A stretch of DNA of 64,000 bases from Peribolospora baueri (GCA_029717555.1 JAMDHS010000057.1:1-64000), one strand, 5' to 3'. Numbered from the stretch's first letter, positions 1 through 12,088 are shown. Numbers and translations: made by a program. The notes: generated by a model not told the origin, from the letters alone.

Positions 1-401
1 AAGCAGAGTCCGTAATACAGTCAAACTAGTCTGTTAGCATACGGGTCCCTAGGTATGCCTTCGCATAGTTTACCTGTCTTGATCGGCCGGTCGTTGCTGC
101 ACCGGCGTGCTTCCCTCCCCCTTTCCTATGAAGACGGACGGGAAACAGGCCCCGGTCGGTCGGTCGACCGAACCGAACCAAACCGGGCTGCGCTGTGCTG
201 GGCTGTCTGGGAACGCGGCTCTGGCGTGGTATTGACGTGGTATTGGTGCAGGGTGGTGTGATGATACGGCTCCCGGCTCCCATGCAAACGCGCTCGCGCT
301 CGTGTGTTTATTGATTGATCAGTCCGTTTGCCCAAACCCGCCGGTGGAGCGAGCGAAGCCCATCTATCTTCCATCATCACCTGGTTCCACGCATGCACGC
401 C

Positions 402-430
402 ACGATACGATACGATACGATACGATACGA
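402..430. repeat. Pentanucleotide array (CGATA)n
   Basis: About six uninterrupted CGATA/TACGA units. A shorter copy of the same motif lies near 4458-4473, upstream of PMA1. Confidence 0.85.
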
Positions 431-1465
431 CGCGACGCTCCACTCACTCGCTCGCTCGCTCGCACTGGAAGAACGGGCGCACACGACGAACAGAACGACA
501 GACGGACGCAAGTGAGCGCAACCCGACTCGACTCGACTCGACTCGGTCCATTTCCGTCGATGCTCCCGTTCGTTCCCGATCGACCTTCTCGACCTCGGGG
601 ATCGTCTGTTTCATTTTGTTTGTTTCCCTTCCGCCGTCCCGTCTCGTCCCGTCCCGCGCCGTGCCGTGCCGCGCCGTGGTGGGCCGGCAGACCGTGGGCG
701 ACTCGTGCCGAGGGAGCGAGCAGGGCAAGAAAAAAGAGCGGTGACAAAGAGTTCCATTGCTGTCAATCAGAGAGGAACGAAAAGAAAAGAAAATAGAAGC
801 GAGGCGAGGCGAGGAGAAGGAAGGAAAGGGAGGGGAGGATGCGATATGCATGTGGTGTATGCATGTAGCAGGAGGCATTCATTCGTGTGGGAGACGAGAC
901 GGACGGGGGGGGACGTGGATGACGGAGGAAAGGCGAACCAGCAAAGCAAGGGACAAAACGAGAGGAGGGGATGACGGTGCGAGGAAGGAAAAGGAGAGCG
1001 ACATTAGGAAGGAAGGTAGGAAAGAGTAGGAGGAGAGACGGGGGGTCAGACAAAAAGGTAAGGCCGGAGAAGAAAGATAGAGAGGTGAGGCCGAGTGGTG
1101 GTCTTCGCGCGTCCGGACGGTTCACCGCCCGGCCACGTCCGATCCACCGATCCGTGTGCGGGCGGGCTGGAACAACACACACACACACGGACGGAGCGGT
1201 TGGACGGGCAAACAAACAGAAAAAAAAGGAAAGACTACATACGCGGAAAGGAGGCGAGGGGTACACGGATTGTACATACCGAAGGAGCCGGTGTCGGTGC
1301 AGTACGAGCGGAGGCGTCGGTAACTAAAGTGGGAGGCGGCCAAAGAGAAGGAGACGGACAAAAAAAGGTGAATCCGGAAGACGTCGCGGGCGTCGAAGAG
1401 GTCGGCGGGGCATGCAGACGGCGGGCGGACGATACGAGGTGAGGCGAGGCGATGGAGTGAATGAA

Positions 1466-1560
1466 TGCTGGTGCTGGTGTTGGTGCTGGTGCTGGTGCTG
1501 GTTCGGGTACGGGTGCCAGTACCGGTGCACGTACCGGCGCCGGTGCCGGTGCCGGTACGT
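1466..1560. repeat. Degenerate GGTGCT / GGTGCC hexamer array
   Basis: GGTGCT units pass into GGTACC/GGTGCC units, giving long open frames rich in Cys-Trp or Gly-Ala that look like repeat translation rather than genes. Confidence 0.7.
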
Positions 1561-1673
1561 GCGACGCGGTGAGAGAGCGAGGGAGGACGAGGGGAGATCG
1601 AGTCGAGGACGGTGTTTTGCGTTTCTCTTTCTTTCCATTTCCGCCATCCTACCCGTCCGCTCATTCGACCGGC

Positions 1674-2044
1674 TCACGCGGCGGAGGCGACGCCGGCGGG
1701 TGCGGCGGGAGACGTGGTGGCGGCCATGGCCTCTGCCTTTCTGAGCCTCTGTTCGGCGGTGCGCGCGCGATGGAGGTCGGAGGCGGAAAGGCGCTCCCTC
1801 TCGGCCTGTTGGGCGCGGTCGGAGTAGCGGATGGGGTCGGCGACGGAGCCGTGATAGGAGGTCACGCGGCGGATCTCCTTTCCGTCGTCATCGTGTGTGT
1901 GGGACTTGGACGAGCCGGGTTTGAGGACTGAGAGGCAGGATCCCTAGAAGGGGGGTGAAAGAGAAAAAGGCGAGGGGTGAGTGGAAGGGAGCACGCCGGG
2001 AGGGCGGGTGTGACTAGAGAACGGCTTGGGTGGCGACATACCAT
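1674..2044 (-). CDS. Small putative N-myristoylated/palmitoylated protein
   Basis: Two-exon model. The first coding exon is the ATG alone (2044-2042), followed at once by a gtatgt donor. The acceptor AG is at 1945-1944 and exon 2 (1943-1674) stays open for 89 residues in phase. The joined N-terminus reads MGSCLS: Gly2 with small/hydroxyl residues after it fits N-myristoylation, and Cys4 fits palmitoylation, so a peripheral membrane protein is inferred. The 90-residue product then has a His/Asp-rich segment, YHGSVADPIRYSDRA, a charged likely helix (AERERLSASDLHRARTAEQ) and an Ala/Pro-rich tail. No family was recognised. The gene is divergent from PMA1 across 2.9 kb. The support is that the splice turns an otherwise startless frame into a textbook acylation signal; an upstream exon cannot be excluded. 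Confidence 0.55.
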
Positions 2045-2488
2045 TGTTCTCGAGTCGCGCGGGGAGAAGGGTAAGTTGGGGATTCGGAGGGTGTGCGTTC
2101 TCTCTCTCTTGCTCGACGAGGATGCGCCGAGCTGGGTGGGTAGAAGGATGGGGGCAGGGGACGGACGGGTGGCGACGAGGATGGAGGATAATGGGGGGAA
2201 AGCAAGTCGGTGGTGGGCTTGAGCGCGGGCTTGAGCGTGGTCGTGGTGCGGACGGGCGCGTAGGTGGTAATGGTGATTGCGGCGGACGGACGAGGGCGAC
2301 GGACGGGAATGAAGGAGAGATCACGCACGGGCGGAGAAGGGCGGGCGAGGGGAGGGGAGGCGAGCGGAGGCGAGGGGTCGGGTCGGGCCAAGTTAAAGAA
2401 GGATGTCAGTGAGTATGACATGGGCCAAGCCAAGCCAAGCGAAGCACGGCCGCATGGAACGACGGGGCGCGTTGAGACACTGGCTTGG

Positions 2489-2551
2489 CTCTCTCTTTCT
2501 CTCTCTCTGTGTCTCTCTCTCTCTCTCTCTTTTTTTTTTTTTTTTTTTTTT
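2489..2551. repeat. CT microsatellite running into a poly-T tract
   Basis: About 40 nt of CT dinucleotides followed by about 22 T. It is intergenic. Confidence 0.9.
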
Positions 2552-4067
2552 CCTGGTTCGCCCGCTGGTCGCACGACCCGACCCGGGTGAGCGCGGCGAG
2601 GAGAGGAGAAGGAACGGGGTCCACTCTGCCTGGCATGGCCTCGTCTAGGCCTCGCCACGCCTGGCCTCGCCTCGCCTGCTCCCGATCGTCTCGAACGTTG
2701 GCTTGGGGAGGCACGTAGTACGTCGGTCAATACACAGACACAGACACGTACACACACACACAGACAGATATCCATTCGAATAGATTAGATCGACGAGGGA
2801 AGCGGAGGGCCCATTTCGGGACCGTCGAAACACTGGCACAGACTTTGTCTCGACACGATCGAAAACGCGTTCGAGATCGTCGGCGACGGCGAGAGGGTTT
2901 GGTTCCCCGTCGGTAGGAGCGTAGATAGGAGCGGCCGGGCGAGACTAAGGAGAGCGTCCGCCGGTATTCTATCCGTCGGCGACGGTGTGTGGTGGGTGTG
3001 GGTATGCGCGCGCTTAGCTTTGCGCTCAGCTCAGGATGCGTGGGTGTGGCCGAGTGCGTGCCGCCGGGACGTCGGAAGGGTCGCCTCCGCGTTGGCCTCC
3101 GACAGCGCCCGGTTGGGCCCGAGTGGGAGTGGCAGGCGATAGGACGATGATACGATTGAGTGCGTCGGGTGCAGAACGGGTGCGACAGTCGTTCGTTCTA
3201 TGCGCGGACGACGGACGACGCGTTTCCCTTCGTTCCTCCGTCCCTCGGCGAGCCAGCCGGATGGACGTCGTCGTCGTCCCTCCTCCTCACCGCACACACA
3301 ATGCATCCGGTCATTTGTGGGGCATGCCACGTGATGGCGGGCACGGGGCACGGAACACGGGGCATGGCAAAAACAGAAACAAAACGAGAGGCGGGCGGGC
3401 GGATCGACGATTAGTATTATATAATTTTTTATTAGGCCATACTATACATGGTCACCGTCGCTCCCTCCCTCTTCCCTAGCTGCCCGATAAGTGACGAGGG
3501 ACGTGCGGTGACGGTGACGTGGGTCATTTCAGATAACCGACACGCATATCCGCCTGCCCCATCCGCGGCACCTTGTGTGGGAGACCGAAGATCCGTAACC
3601 GACCGTCGAGCGGTCGGAGAGAGCGAGGGAGGGAAGGAAGCAAAGAAGGAAGCAGAGTGGGAAAAAAAAAGAAAAAAAGAGCGGAGGCGATCGATTCATA
3701 TGTATGTATGTATGGATGGACGGACGATCGGATCGGACGTTTCTTTGCCGATCGATCGCCCGGCACGGCACGGCTGCGACGGCACGCGCGACTTGACCCG
3801 GTTTCGACTTGGAGTGTTGTCGTCGTCGGCGAGGCTGGAAGAGGGAGGAGAGGAAGAGGGTAAAACAAAGAACTGGCGAGGAAAGCGGATCGTCGGTTCG
3901 CTTACACTCTCCTGTTTACGCCGGCCGAGTGAGACAAGAGGTGTGCAACCGGGAAGCGATGATGGCAAACCGCGGCTCCCCCGGTCGGGCCTCTCGGACG
4001 GATTCGGTCAGGTCGGCCCTTCCCATTTCTTCCTCGGCCGCATCTGTCTCTTCTCTTGTCATTTCCA

Positions 4068-4097
4068 CTCGACTCGACTCGACTCGACTCGACTCGA
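4068..4097. repeat. CGACT pentanucleotide array
   Basis: Six CGACT units. The same unit occurs at 524-545 and, degenerate, at 4198-4230. Confidence 0.85.
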
Positions 4098-4956
4098 CCG
4101 GTCGGCCCGCCTTGCCTTGGCGGTCCGGTGCCCGCTCGCTCGTCCAGGACGGCCAACAACACCCCGGTGCGCCGGTACGCCGGTGGGCGGTCGAGTTGAG
4201 ACGAGTCGAGTGCGAATCAACTCGATTCGAGTAGCCGAGCCGGACCTCGCCGGGCCGTCATCTCGCTTTGTGTGTTTGTCGATCCCTCTCCCTCTCGCTT
4301 CTCGTCGCGGTGTGAGAAATGTGAAGTAGGTCGCAGGAAAGGCACGGAGGGTGGGTGGGCCAGGCACGGCCGTTCTACCGCCGTCCCTGCCGCGCGTCGA
4401 TGCGGTAGAGAGGAACGGGCGGGGACATGCGCACGCACATAGATGAGTGGGTATGGTACGATACGATACGATACGGTACATATTGCGAGCGACAGACAGG
4501 ACAGGGAAGGAAGAGGACGGTGGATGGAGGCGGAACGCAATGAGAATGGGATCAATGTATGTCTGAGAGCCAGTCGACCGACAAGGAAGAAAGCGGGCCG
4601 GCCGGGTTGATGGGAAGGCGAGGCGAGGCGAGGCGAGGCGGTTGTCGGAGGGGAGGTTAGGTGTGGCCGCTCCCGACCTCCTCCCTCTTCCTCTCCCTTC
4701 CTCCCACCCACCCGGCCGCCCTCAAATAGCGAGCCCTGGCCGGCCGACCGACGCCTCGTCTCCTCCTCGTCAACTCCTTCCTTCTTCCTTCTTCCTTCTT
4801 CCTTCTTCCTTCTTCCCCTTCCCGCCCATTCCCTTCCCCTCCTCGCCTTCCCATTCCTCCCCCTCCCCCCGCCGACGACCACCACCACCACCACCACCAC
4901 CTGCAAGCCACCCCACTCACCACCGCCCCTCGCCCCCCAGACCGACCCCGCCCGGC

Positions 4957-7900
4957 ATGGCTTCCATCCCCGACCAAGGGGCGCTCGCGTCCGGCACCGA
5001 CGCGGCCAACAAGATGCCCGACAACACCACCAATAACGCACTCACCGCCCGCCCCGGCTCCCGACCCCAAGACATCGAGGACGAGTACGGCCGTCTGCTC
5101 GCATACATCCAAAGCGTCAACCTCGTCGGCGAAGACTCGGGAGAGGATGAGGCGAAGACGGTGAAGCGTCGCAAATGGTACACCCCTTGGAAGACGTACG
5201 AGGTGCGCGTGAACAAGAGCGGAGAAGAGATCAATGAGCCGCCCAAGGTTCCTGCTCAATGGTGAGCCCGCCGCATAGATCCATCCATCGCTCCCTCCGT
5301 CCGGCGTACTCGGCTATTTTGTCTGCTAAACTCTTCCATCCCCTCTTGTCCTCCTTCCCTCCGTTCGATCGCCGCCGACGCCAACGCCAGGCTCCAGACC
5401 GACATGCTCCAAGGTCTCTCCGAAGCCGATATCGCCCCTCGTCGTCAGCGCGTCGGCTACAACGAGCTGGAAAGCCCGAAGGAAAACATGCTCATCAAGT
5501 TCATCGGCTACTTTGAAGGTCCCATCCTCTACGGTCAGTCCGCCGCCTCTTTTCTCTTCACCTCCGACCGCCCACCGACTCTGACCCGTCCATGTACGCC
5601 TTCTCTTTCTTCCTCCCCTCAGTCATGGAGCTCGCCGTCGCTCTTGCTGGTGGTCTGCGTGACTGGATCGACTTTGGTGTCATCGTGGGTCTTTCCATCT
5701 CCACACTCCTCATCGCGGCACCTTTGTCCTCCCACACGGGCTCGTTTTGATGCCGCCGACGCGTCGCGCGCTTAGCCTCCCTTTGGGTCGGGCGCCCGAT
5801 GCGATCGATCGGCCGTCCTGACCATTTGCTCAAATCTCTCCTTTGCTTCCCCTCTTTTCATGCACCCATGACAGATCGGTATCCTCTTCTTCAACGCCGT
5901 CGTCGCCTGGTACCAGGAAAAGCAGGCCGGCGACATCGTCGCCAAGCTCAAGGCCGGCATCGCTCTCCGCGCCATCGTCGTCCGCAACGGCCAGGAGATC
6001 GAGGTCGCGGCCCGCGACGTCGTCCCCGGTGACATCGTGATCGTCGAGGAGGGGAACACGATTCCCTGCGACGGAAAGGTGCTTTCGGATTACACCAAGA
6101 AGACCGACGCCAACCGTATCCAGGAGATGTTGAACGAGACTACCGTCGAGAAGAAGAAGACTTCCGAAGACGATGAGGACGACGACGACAAGGGTCCTTC
6201 CATCCTCGCCGCCGATCAGTCCGCCATCACCGGCGAGTCTCTCGCCGTCGACAAGTTCCTGGGCGATACCGTCTTCTACACCACCGGTTGCAAGCGCGGA
6301 AAGGCCTACATCCTCGTCACCGCCACCGCCAAGCAGTCCTTCGTCGGCCGCACCGCCGCCCTCGTCACCGGCGCCACCGGAAAGGGTCACTTCCAAAAGG
6401 TCATGAACACCATCGGTTCCTCCCTTCTCGTCCTCGTCATCGCCTGGCTCTTCGCCGTCTGGATCGGAGGCTTCTTCCGTCATGTCGACATCGCCACGCC
6501 AAGGGACAACAACTTGCTCGTCTACACGCTCATCTTCATGATCATCGGTGTCCCCGTCGGTCTCCCCGTCGTCACCACCACCACCCTCGCCGTCGGCGCC
6601 GCTTACCTCGCCAAGCGCAAGGCCATCGTACAGAAGCTCACCGCCATCGAGGCCCTCGCAGGCGTCGACGTACTCTGCTCCGACAAGACCGGTACGCTGA
6701 CCGCCAACAAGCTCTCCATCGATGAGTCCTTCGTCTCCGAAGGCATCGACGTCAACTGGATGTTCGCCGTCGCCGCCCTCGCTTCGTCCCACAACGTCAA
6801 GTCCCTCGACCCGATCGACAAGGTTACCATTCAGACCCTTAAGAGGTACCCCAAGGCCCAGCAGATCCTCAGTCAGGGCTGGAAGACGATCAAGTTCACG
6901 CCGTTCGACCCCGTTTCCAAGCGCATCACCGCAGAGCTCGAATTGAATGGGAAGAAGTATATCGCCGCCAAGGGTGCGCCCAACGCGTGAGTGTCCGTCC
7001 GGTGGCCCGGCTACCCCGTCGTTTCCTTTTTTTTTTTTTTTTTTTTTTTTATATCTCGCTGATGATGGACGTTCCTTATCATACCTTTCTGCGCGCCCGC
7101 GAACAGCATCCTGAGGCTCTGTGCCCCCGACAAGGAGACCGCTCAGAAGTACCGCGACGTCTCCAGTGACTTTGCCCAGCGTGGTTTCCGTTCCCTCGGC
7201 GTCGCCATCAACGAAGACGGTCAGTGGCAGCTTCTCGGTCTCATGCCCATGTTCGACCCCCCGCGTGAGGACACGGCGATGACGATCTCAGAGGCTCAGA
7301 ACCTCGGTGTCTCGGTCAAGATGCTCACGGGAGACGCCGTGGCGATCGCCAAGGAGACTTGCAAGATGCTTCAGATGGGCACCAAGGTCTACGACTCGCA
7401 GCGCCTCATCGGTGGCGGCGGCTTGGCCGGCTCGGCGATCCACGACTTTGTCGAGGCCGCCGACGGATTCGCAGAGGTATTCCCCGAGCACAAGTACCAG
7501 GTCGTCGAGATGCTTCAGAACCGCGGTCACCTCACCGCCATGACCGGTGACGGTGTCAACGACGCGCCTAGCTTGAAGAAGGCCGATTGCGGTATCGCCG
7601 TCGAGGGCGCCTCCGACGCCGCTCGCTCCGCCGCCGACGTCGTCTTCCTCGACGAGGGTCTCAGCACCATTATCACCGCTTTCAAGGTCGCCCGCCAAAT
7701 CTTCCACCGCATGAAGGCCTACATCATCTACCGTATCGCCCTCTGTCTCCACCTCGAGATTTACCTCACGCTCACCATCCTCATCCTCAACGAGGTGATC
7801 CGCGTCGACCTCGTCGTCTTCCTCGCCCTCTTCGCCGACCTGGCCACCGTCGCCATCGCCTACGACAACGCCCCCCTCTCTCGCGCCCCCGTCGAGTGGC

Positions 7901-8463
7901 AGCTGCCCAAGATCTGGATCATTTCCACCATCCTCGGCGTCCTCCTCGCCGCCGCCACGTGGATCGTCCGCGCCACCATGTTCCTCCCCAACGGCGGTAT
8001 CATCCAGAACCACGGTAACATCCAGACCATCATCTTCCTCGAGGTCGCCCTCACGGAGAACTGGCTCATCTTCATCACCCGTACCGGCGGCGACAAGTTC
8101 ACCTGGCCCTCATGGCAGCTCGTCGGCGCCATCGGCGCCGTCGACATCCTCGCCTCCATCTTCTGTCTCTTCGGCTGGCTCGACGGCGCCAAGCAGCCGC
8201 ACACTTGGACGCACATCGTCACCGTCGTCCGCGTCTGGGCCTACTCGTTCGGCGTGACCATCATCCTCGCCCTCGTCTACTACATCCTCAACAGCATCCC
8301 TTGGCTCGACAATCTCGGCCGCAGGAACCGGTCCCACAAGGACTCCAAGTTCGAGGACCTCATGACCAACCTCCAGCGGCTCACCATTGTCCACGAAAAA
8401 GGCCACGAGGAGAACCATTCGCTGTACCGCATCGAGGAGCGCGTCGGTGCGGACGAGGAATAG
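4957..8463 (+). CDS. PMA1: Plasma membrane H+-ATPase (P3A-type proton pump)
   Basis: Pumps protons out at the cost of ATP and sets the membrane potential for nutrient uptake. Five exons: 4957-5261, 5391-5533, 5623-5684, 5875-6986, 7107-8463, totalling 992 residues with all phases consistent. Visible family marks: N-terminal acidic cytosolic segment; [10 protein letters not shown] leading to TM1-2; TGES in the actuator domain (about 289-292); the phosphorylated Asp in DKTGTLT (about 440); TGDGVNDAP hinge (about 687); then six C-terminal membrane segments. An acidic insert (DDEDDDDK) sits just before DQSAITGES, as in other basidiomycete pumps but not yeast. The C-ter regulatory tail reads [11 protein letters not shown] and continues about 16 residues past the point where yeast Pma1 ends. 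Intron 4 carries about 25 T. Identification is secure. Confidence 0.97.
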
Positions 8464-9892
8464 ATTCGCCCTCTCCTCTCCCGCTCCCTCCCTCTTCCCT
8501 CCTCTTATTCTCTCTCTCTTTTCACCCGTCCGCCGCGGACGTTCGGGAGAAAGAGGCACCTCACCGCGCCCACCGACCCGTTCGTTCGCTCGGTGTCCGT
8601 CCCATCCTCCAGCTAACCGGCGAGCCGGGCGCGCGACGAAGAGGACGCGCCGACGTGGAAGACCGACCGCCCTCCGCCCCCGGACTCGCTCCTTTTCGTC
8701 TTCCGTTCCTTTCTTTCCCCTTTCCCTTCCCTTCCCTTCGCTTCCTTTGTATTTGCACTGCTTACGTTCACTCCTTTCCTTCCTCGTCCTCGACAATGTA
8801 CCTAATTCAGACCGGGCCCTGTCCTCCGCCTCCTCCCTTTCCTTTTTTGGCGGACGGATTGCCCAGACTCGATCGGACTCGGAACGGATCCGGACCCAGC
8901 TCTTCGTTTGTATAACGCTCTCCGTCATCCATACACCTTCCCCCCCGCACGCTCTCCACGCTCGCCACACTCTCACATCCATCCATCCATCCATGCGTCC
9001 ATCCATTTATCTACGTACGTGACCGACGCGTTCGGACCGGACCTTAATTCCTGTCATCAGATGTGTTCGATTCGAATCGAGCCGACTGCTGTTAGAGAAT
9101 CGTTTTTGCTGAGCAAATCTGGGCACAAGCACAGAGAGAGTCTTGAGATGAGAGAGTAGACCTGTCATTTTTTTCTCTTTTCCGAGGTGACCTGAATCGC
9201 CCACTGAGTTGATGGATGGATTGCCTTCGCCGCGCTCATCCTCGACCGCACTCCGCTCACTCACGTCCTCCTTGGGCGCGCCGTCTTGCCGTCTTGCTTG
9301 CTTGGTTGGTCGGTCTCGGCGGCGCCTTATAAATTAGCGGCTGATGATGAGCCACGAGCGAGCGACACAGCATTCGTCCTCACCGCTTCGGATCCTTTTT
9401 TCTCCACAGCCAGCCAGTGCCAAGCCAGGCAAATCTACGAAGCGAGGATGGAGGACGCGACGGTCGGTTGACTGATTGACTGGTTGACCTTGATCGGCTC
9501 GCAAGATGGTCTTTGTCGGCTTGGTCCAGGACGGAGAATGCAATCCACCTAGCTGCTCCTCCATGCTCGACGGCCGCTACGATACGATCTTCCTCGTGCT
9601 CGCGCACGGACCTGTCGGCGCTTTTGCCTCCATCCAACCCCCGCCCTTCTATCTGCACAGCCGCCCACGCCGGCCGCTGCACCCGGTCCTAGTCCATAGC
9701 CAGTCACGCTATGGCCGTGCAAGCAAGCAAGCGGTACATATGCGGTGACGAGAGAGAGAGAGAGAAAGAGGTGTGCGAGGTATAAATCAGCGAGCCACAG
9801 ACAGACAGCATCTCCTTCTCCTTCTCCTCACTCGCTCTCTCTCGCTCTTTCTCTCTTCCCCACTTCTCTATCCCCCTCCTTCGCTCGCCACC
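8464..9892. other. Intergenic region between PMA1 and the small secreted-protein gene
   Basis: PMA1 3' flank (pyrimidine-rich) followed by the promoter of the next gene. A TATAAA lies at 9328-9333 without an obvious ORF behind it, and a second at 9781-9786 serves the gene at 9893. Short open frames here show no family or splice support. Confidence 0.5.
9781..9786 (+). promoter_or_regulatory. TATA box of the small secreted-protein gene
   Basis: TATAAA 107-112 nt upstream of the ATG at 9893, followed by a CT-rich leader. Confidence 0.6.
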
Positions 9893-10495
9893 ATGCGCTT
9901 CGCCTACTTCCTCGCTTCCCTCGCCCTCTTGGCCTCCCTCGCCTCCGCCTCACCCGTCGAGAAGCGTGACAGCCAGTGCACCGCCGCAAAGCCACACACC
10001 CTCTGCTCCCCCGCCCCCGGCGAGGGCGTCAAGCTGACCCGCGGTGCCAACAGCCAGACCAAGTTCTCCTACCAGGCTGCCGCTGGCACTGACGTCATTA
10101 CTGTCGACCTTTACAAGGTTGATGGTACGCTCAAGTACTATTTGGTGAGTGCTGTTCTTTTTACTTCCTGACCGGATCGTCGCTCACTCTGCCATCGCCC
10201 CTCTTCTTCCGCCGATCCGCCAGTCTGGAGCATACACGTTCGAGCACAAGGGCTGGAACGTCACCGACGGCGCCACCACGTTCAACTACCAATTCAACCT
10301 CCCCGACTGGCTTCCTACCGGACAGTACACGTTCCAGGTGAGTGCCCGAGCGTCGCCCTGAAGCGAGGATGAGCACGGCGATGGATACTGACCATCCTGC
10401 TCGCTCCATGCCTACTCTCCGACCAGGTCTACGAGCACGACACGTCCACCAACAGCTCCCAGTACAACTACTTTGAGCCCTACTTTGTCGTCTAA
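9893..10495 (+). CDS. Small secreted protein with Kex2-type site
   Basis: Three exons (9893-10144, 10224-10337, 10427-10495) join in phase to 144 residues. The first about 20 residues (MRFAYFLASLALLASLASAS) are a clear signal peptide, followed by PVEKR, a Lys-Arg site typical of Kex2 processing. The mature part has only two Cys, near its N-terminus (QCTAAKPHTLC), two NxT/NxS sequons (NVT, NSS) and a sequence rich in Thr, Tyr and Phe, ending EPYFVV; an extracellular beta-rich fold is possible. No family was recognised. The TATA box and CT leader suggest strong or regulated expression. It could be a cell-surface or effector-like protein; there is no evidence for either specific role. Confidence 0.8.
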
Positions 10496-10936
10496 GTTTA
10501 AACCGGCGCTCTCCTTTCCTTCCCTTCGTATCGTGACGGACACTTCTTGCATGGGCATTACTGGCTATTGGGCAGTGTAGTGTAATCGATTTTTCATGTA
10601 CCTCGCCTTATCGCTAGCTATCTGTCCGGTCGCACGCGCCTTTGATTTTGACTATGCTTCAGAGTATATATCGTGGTGTGTATTCATTCAAGAGAGAGCG
10701 TGGGCGCAATGGTAGTCTGGGGCGCAATCGGGCCAAATTCCCGCGATATGGCCACCGTTCTATGACGAGGTTGTATGTATGTGACATCACACGACGCCCA
10801 CACAGCAGCAGATGATCGACGTCGATATTGCAGGGAAGACCTGAAGCCGTCGTTTCGTCCCCCATCATCACGATATCCACCGTCTACACACCTCGCTCTA
10901 CACAGAAAAGAGAAACTTGCTCGTCACTCGATCGAC
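10496..10936. other. Intergenic region, nothing recognised
   Basis: 3' flank of the secreted-protein gene and 5' flank of the dehydrogenase relic. No ORF, repeat or RNA gene was identified. Confidence 0.5.
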
Positions 10937-11811
10937 ATGTCCAACCCCTCCTTCCTCCCCCCGTGAGCCGGAGGTGCCACGCGTCTTCGAGGTGGTGGGT
11001 GAGTGCGGGCGAATCGTTGCCAGTCCTCCCTCCGACCGTGACCGACTCGGCTCGCCTCTTTGCAGACCCTGGGACTGGCCAACGTTGGACATCTGTGCGC
11101 GCCTTCTCGTCCGGTGACGTGCCCTCCGCCGTCGCAGCGGCCAAGCGCGCCTTCCCTTCCTTTTCTGCCACCTCGACCCGCTCCAGGTCCTTGCTCCTTC
11201 TCTCCTTGCACTCGCTCGTGCGACAGAACAGGGCTGACCTTGCGCGTCTGCTCGCCTTCGAGACGGGCAAGCCTATCGCCGAGGCCCTCGGTGAGGTGGA
11301 CTATGGACTCAGCTTTACCACCTGGATGGCCGGCGAGGCTGAGAGAGTTCACGGACAGGTCATCCGAGGCGTCGCCAACGCCCACCTTGCGCTTCTTCAC
11401 CATCAAGCAGCCCGTCGGGCCCGTGAGCAAACCGTCCTTCCGTTCGGTCCCCTTGATCGCCCGCTAACTGGCCACCGTCTTTGGTTGGAACGGCTCAGGT
11501 CGCCCTCCTGACGGAACTGTTCATAAGGTTCGCGTTCATCGCTTTGTCGCGTCCATCCACACCGGTGACGAGCCTTCCTTCCCTCCCTTCTCGCAGTCCC
11601 CTTTGCGCTCATGATGCGCAGGATGGCCATCGCTCTCGCCGCCGGCTGTACCATCGTCACCAAGCCTTCCCCAGAGACACCTTGCACCGCCCTCGCCATC
11701 GCCCCTGGCCGCCCGAACGGGTCTCCCCGCAGGCGTGTGATTGGGGCGGGCCTGGACGAGTATCTTGTCACCAAGACGGCCACTATGACTGTGTCCAATC
11801 CTTTCGCCTAG
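10937..11811 (+). pseudogene. Relic of a succinate-semialdehyde dehydrogenase-type ALDH
   Basis: The N-terminal half of an NAD(P)+-dependent aldehyde dehydrogenase of the SSADH/GabD group is still readable: ATG at 10937 (MSNPSFLPP), DPGTGQRWTS, AVAAAKRAFP, LLAFETGKPIAEALGEVDYG, TTWMAGEAERVHGQ, then FTIKQPVGP, MAIALAAGCTIVTKPSPETPCTALAIA and LAARTGLPAGV. These blocks lie in different frames. There is a one-base shift near 11388, loss of bases in the expected LLTPWNF motif near 11510, and a further shift near 11700. Intron borders such as gtgagc...ctcag (11422-11498) remain canonical. After about 11750 the family cannot be followed, so the catalytic Glu and Cys regions are gone. A host gene decayed by point changes and 3' loss, convergent with the intact SDR. 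An intact ALDH of another subfamily is at 60105-61846. Confidence 0.8.
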
Positions 11812-12088
11812 GTATCGCCGTCTGCCTCTCTCTCTCTCTCTCGCATGTGCGTGGAGAACGGCGGTCAGGTTGGGAATCTCACAGGAGACGGTCTGCGTCC
11901 GAATCGCCGCTCCGTCCGCTCTTTCCATGTCGTGCACGGACCGGCAGACCGTGCCGCAGCCGACATTGGCACTGGACTCGTGTCATCTGCGTATGGACAG
12001 AGAGCGAACGCCGTCGCCGTCGCCGTTCGAAGGAGACGTGTTCCAGCGACCACAAGGGCCGTCCCGAGTACCGTGGGCGATTCGAGGA

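Larger units (their letters stand above)
1..1673. other. Gene-free, repeat-rich flank
   Basis: No reading frame here has the codon texture or splice signals of a gene. The stretch is full of low-complexity DNA: a CGATA/TACGA array near 402-430, CGACT units near 524-545, purine-rich DNA at 780-1080, and GGTGCT-type hexamers at 1466-1560. It is the 3' flank of the minus-strand gene that ends at 1674. Confidence 0.6.
2045..4956. promoter_or_regulatory. Divergent intergenic region upstream of PMA1 and the MGSCLS gene
   Basis: 2.9 kb without a convincing gene. It holds a CT run ending in about 22 T (2489-2551), CA repeats (2750-2762), a CGACT array (4068-4097) and, just before PMA1, a pyrimidine-rich tract (4670-4955) with CTTCCTT units at 4775-4816. 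Long pyrimidine tracts next to the start are common in highly expressed fungal genes, so this is taken as the PMA1 core promoter/leader. No TATAAA is evident. Confidence 0.5.

Noticed and set aside
5830-6792. 320-codon minus-strand ORF antisense to PMA1
   Set aside because: It mirrors a conserved exon with strong third-position GC; acidic, repetitive residues and no splice or start support.
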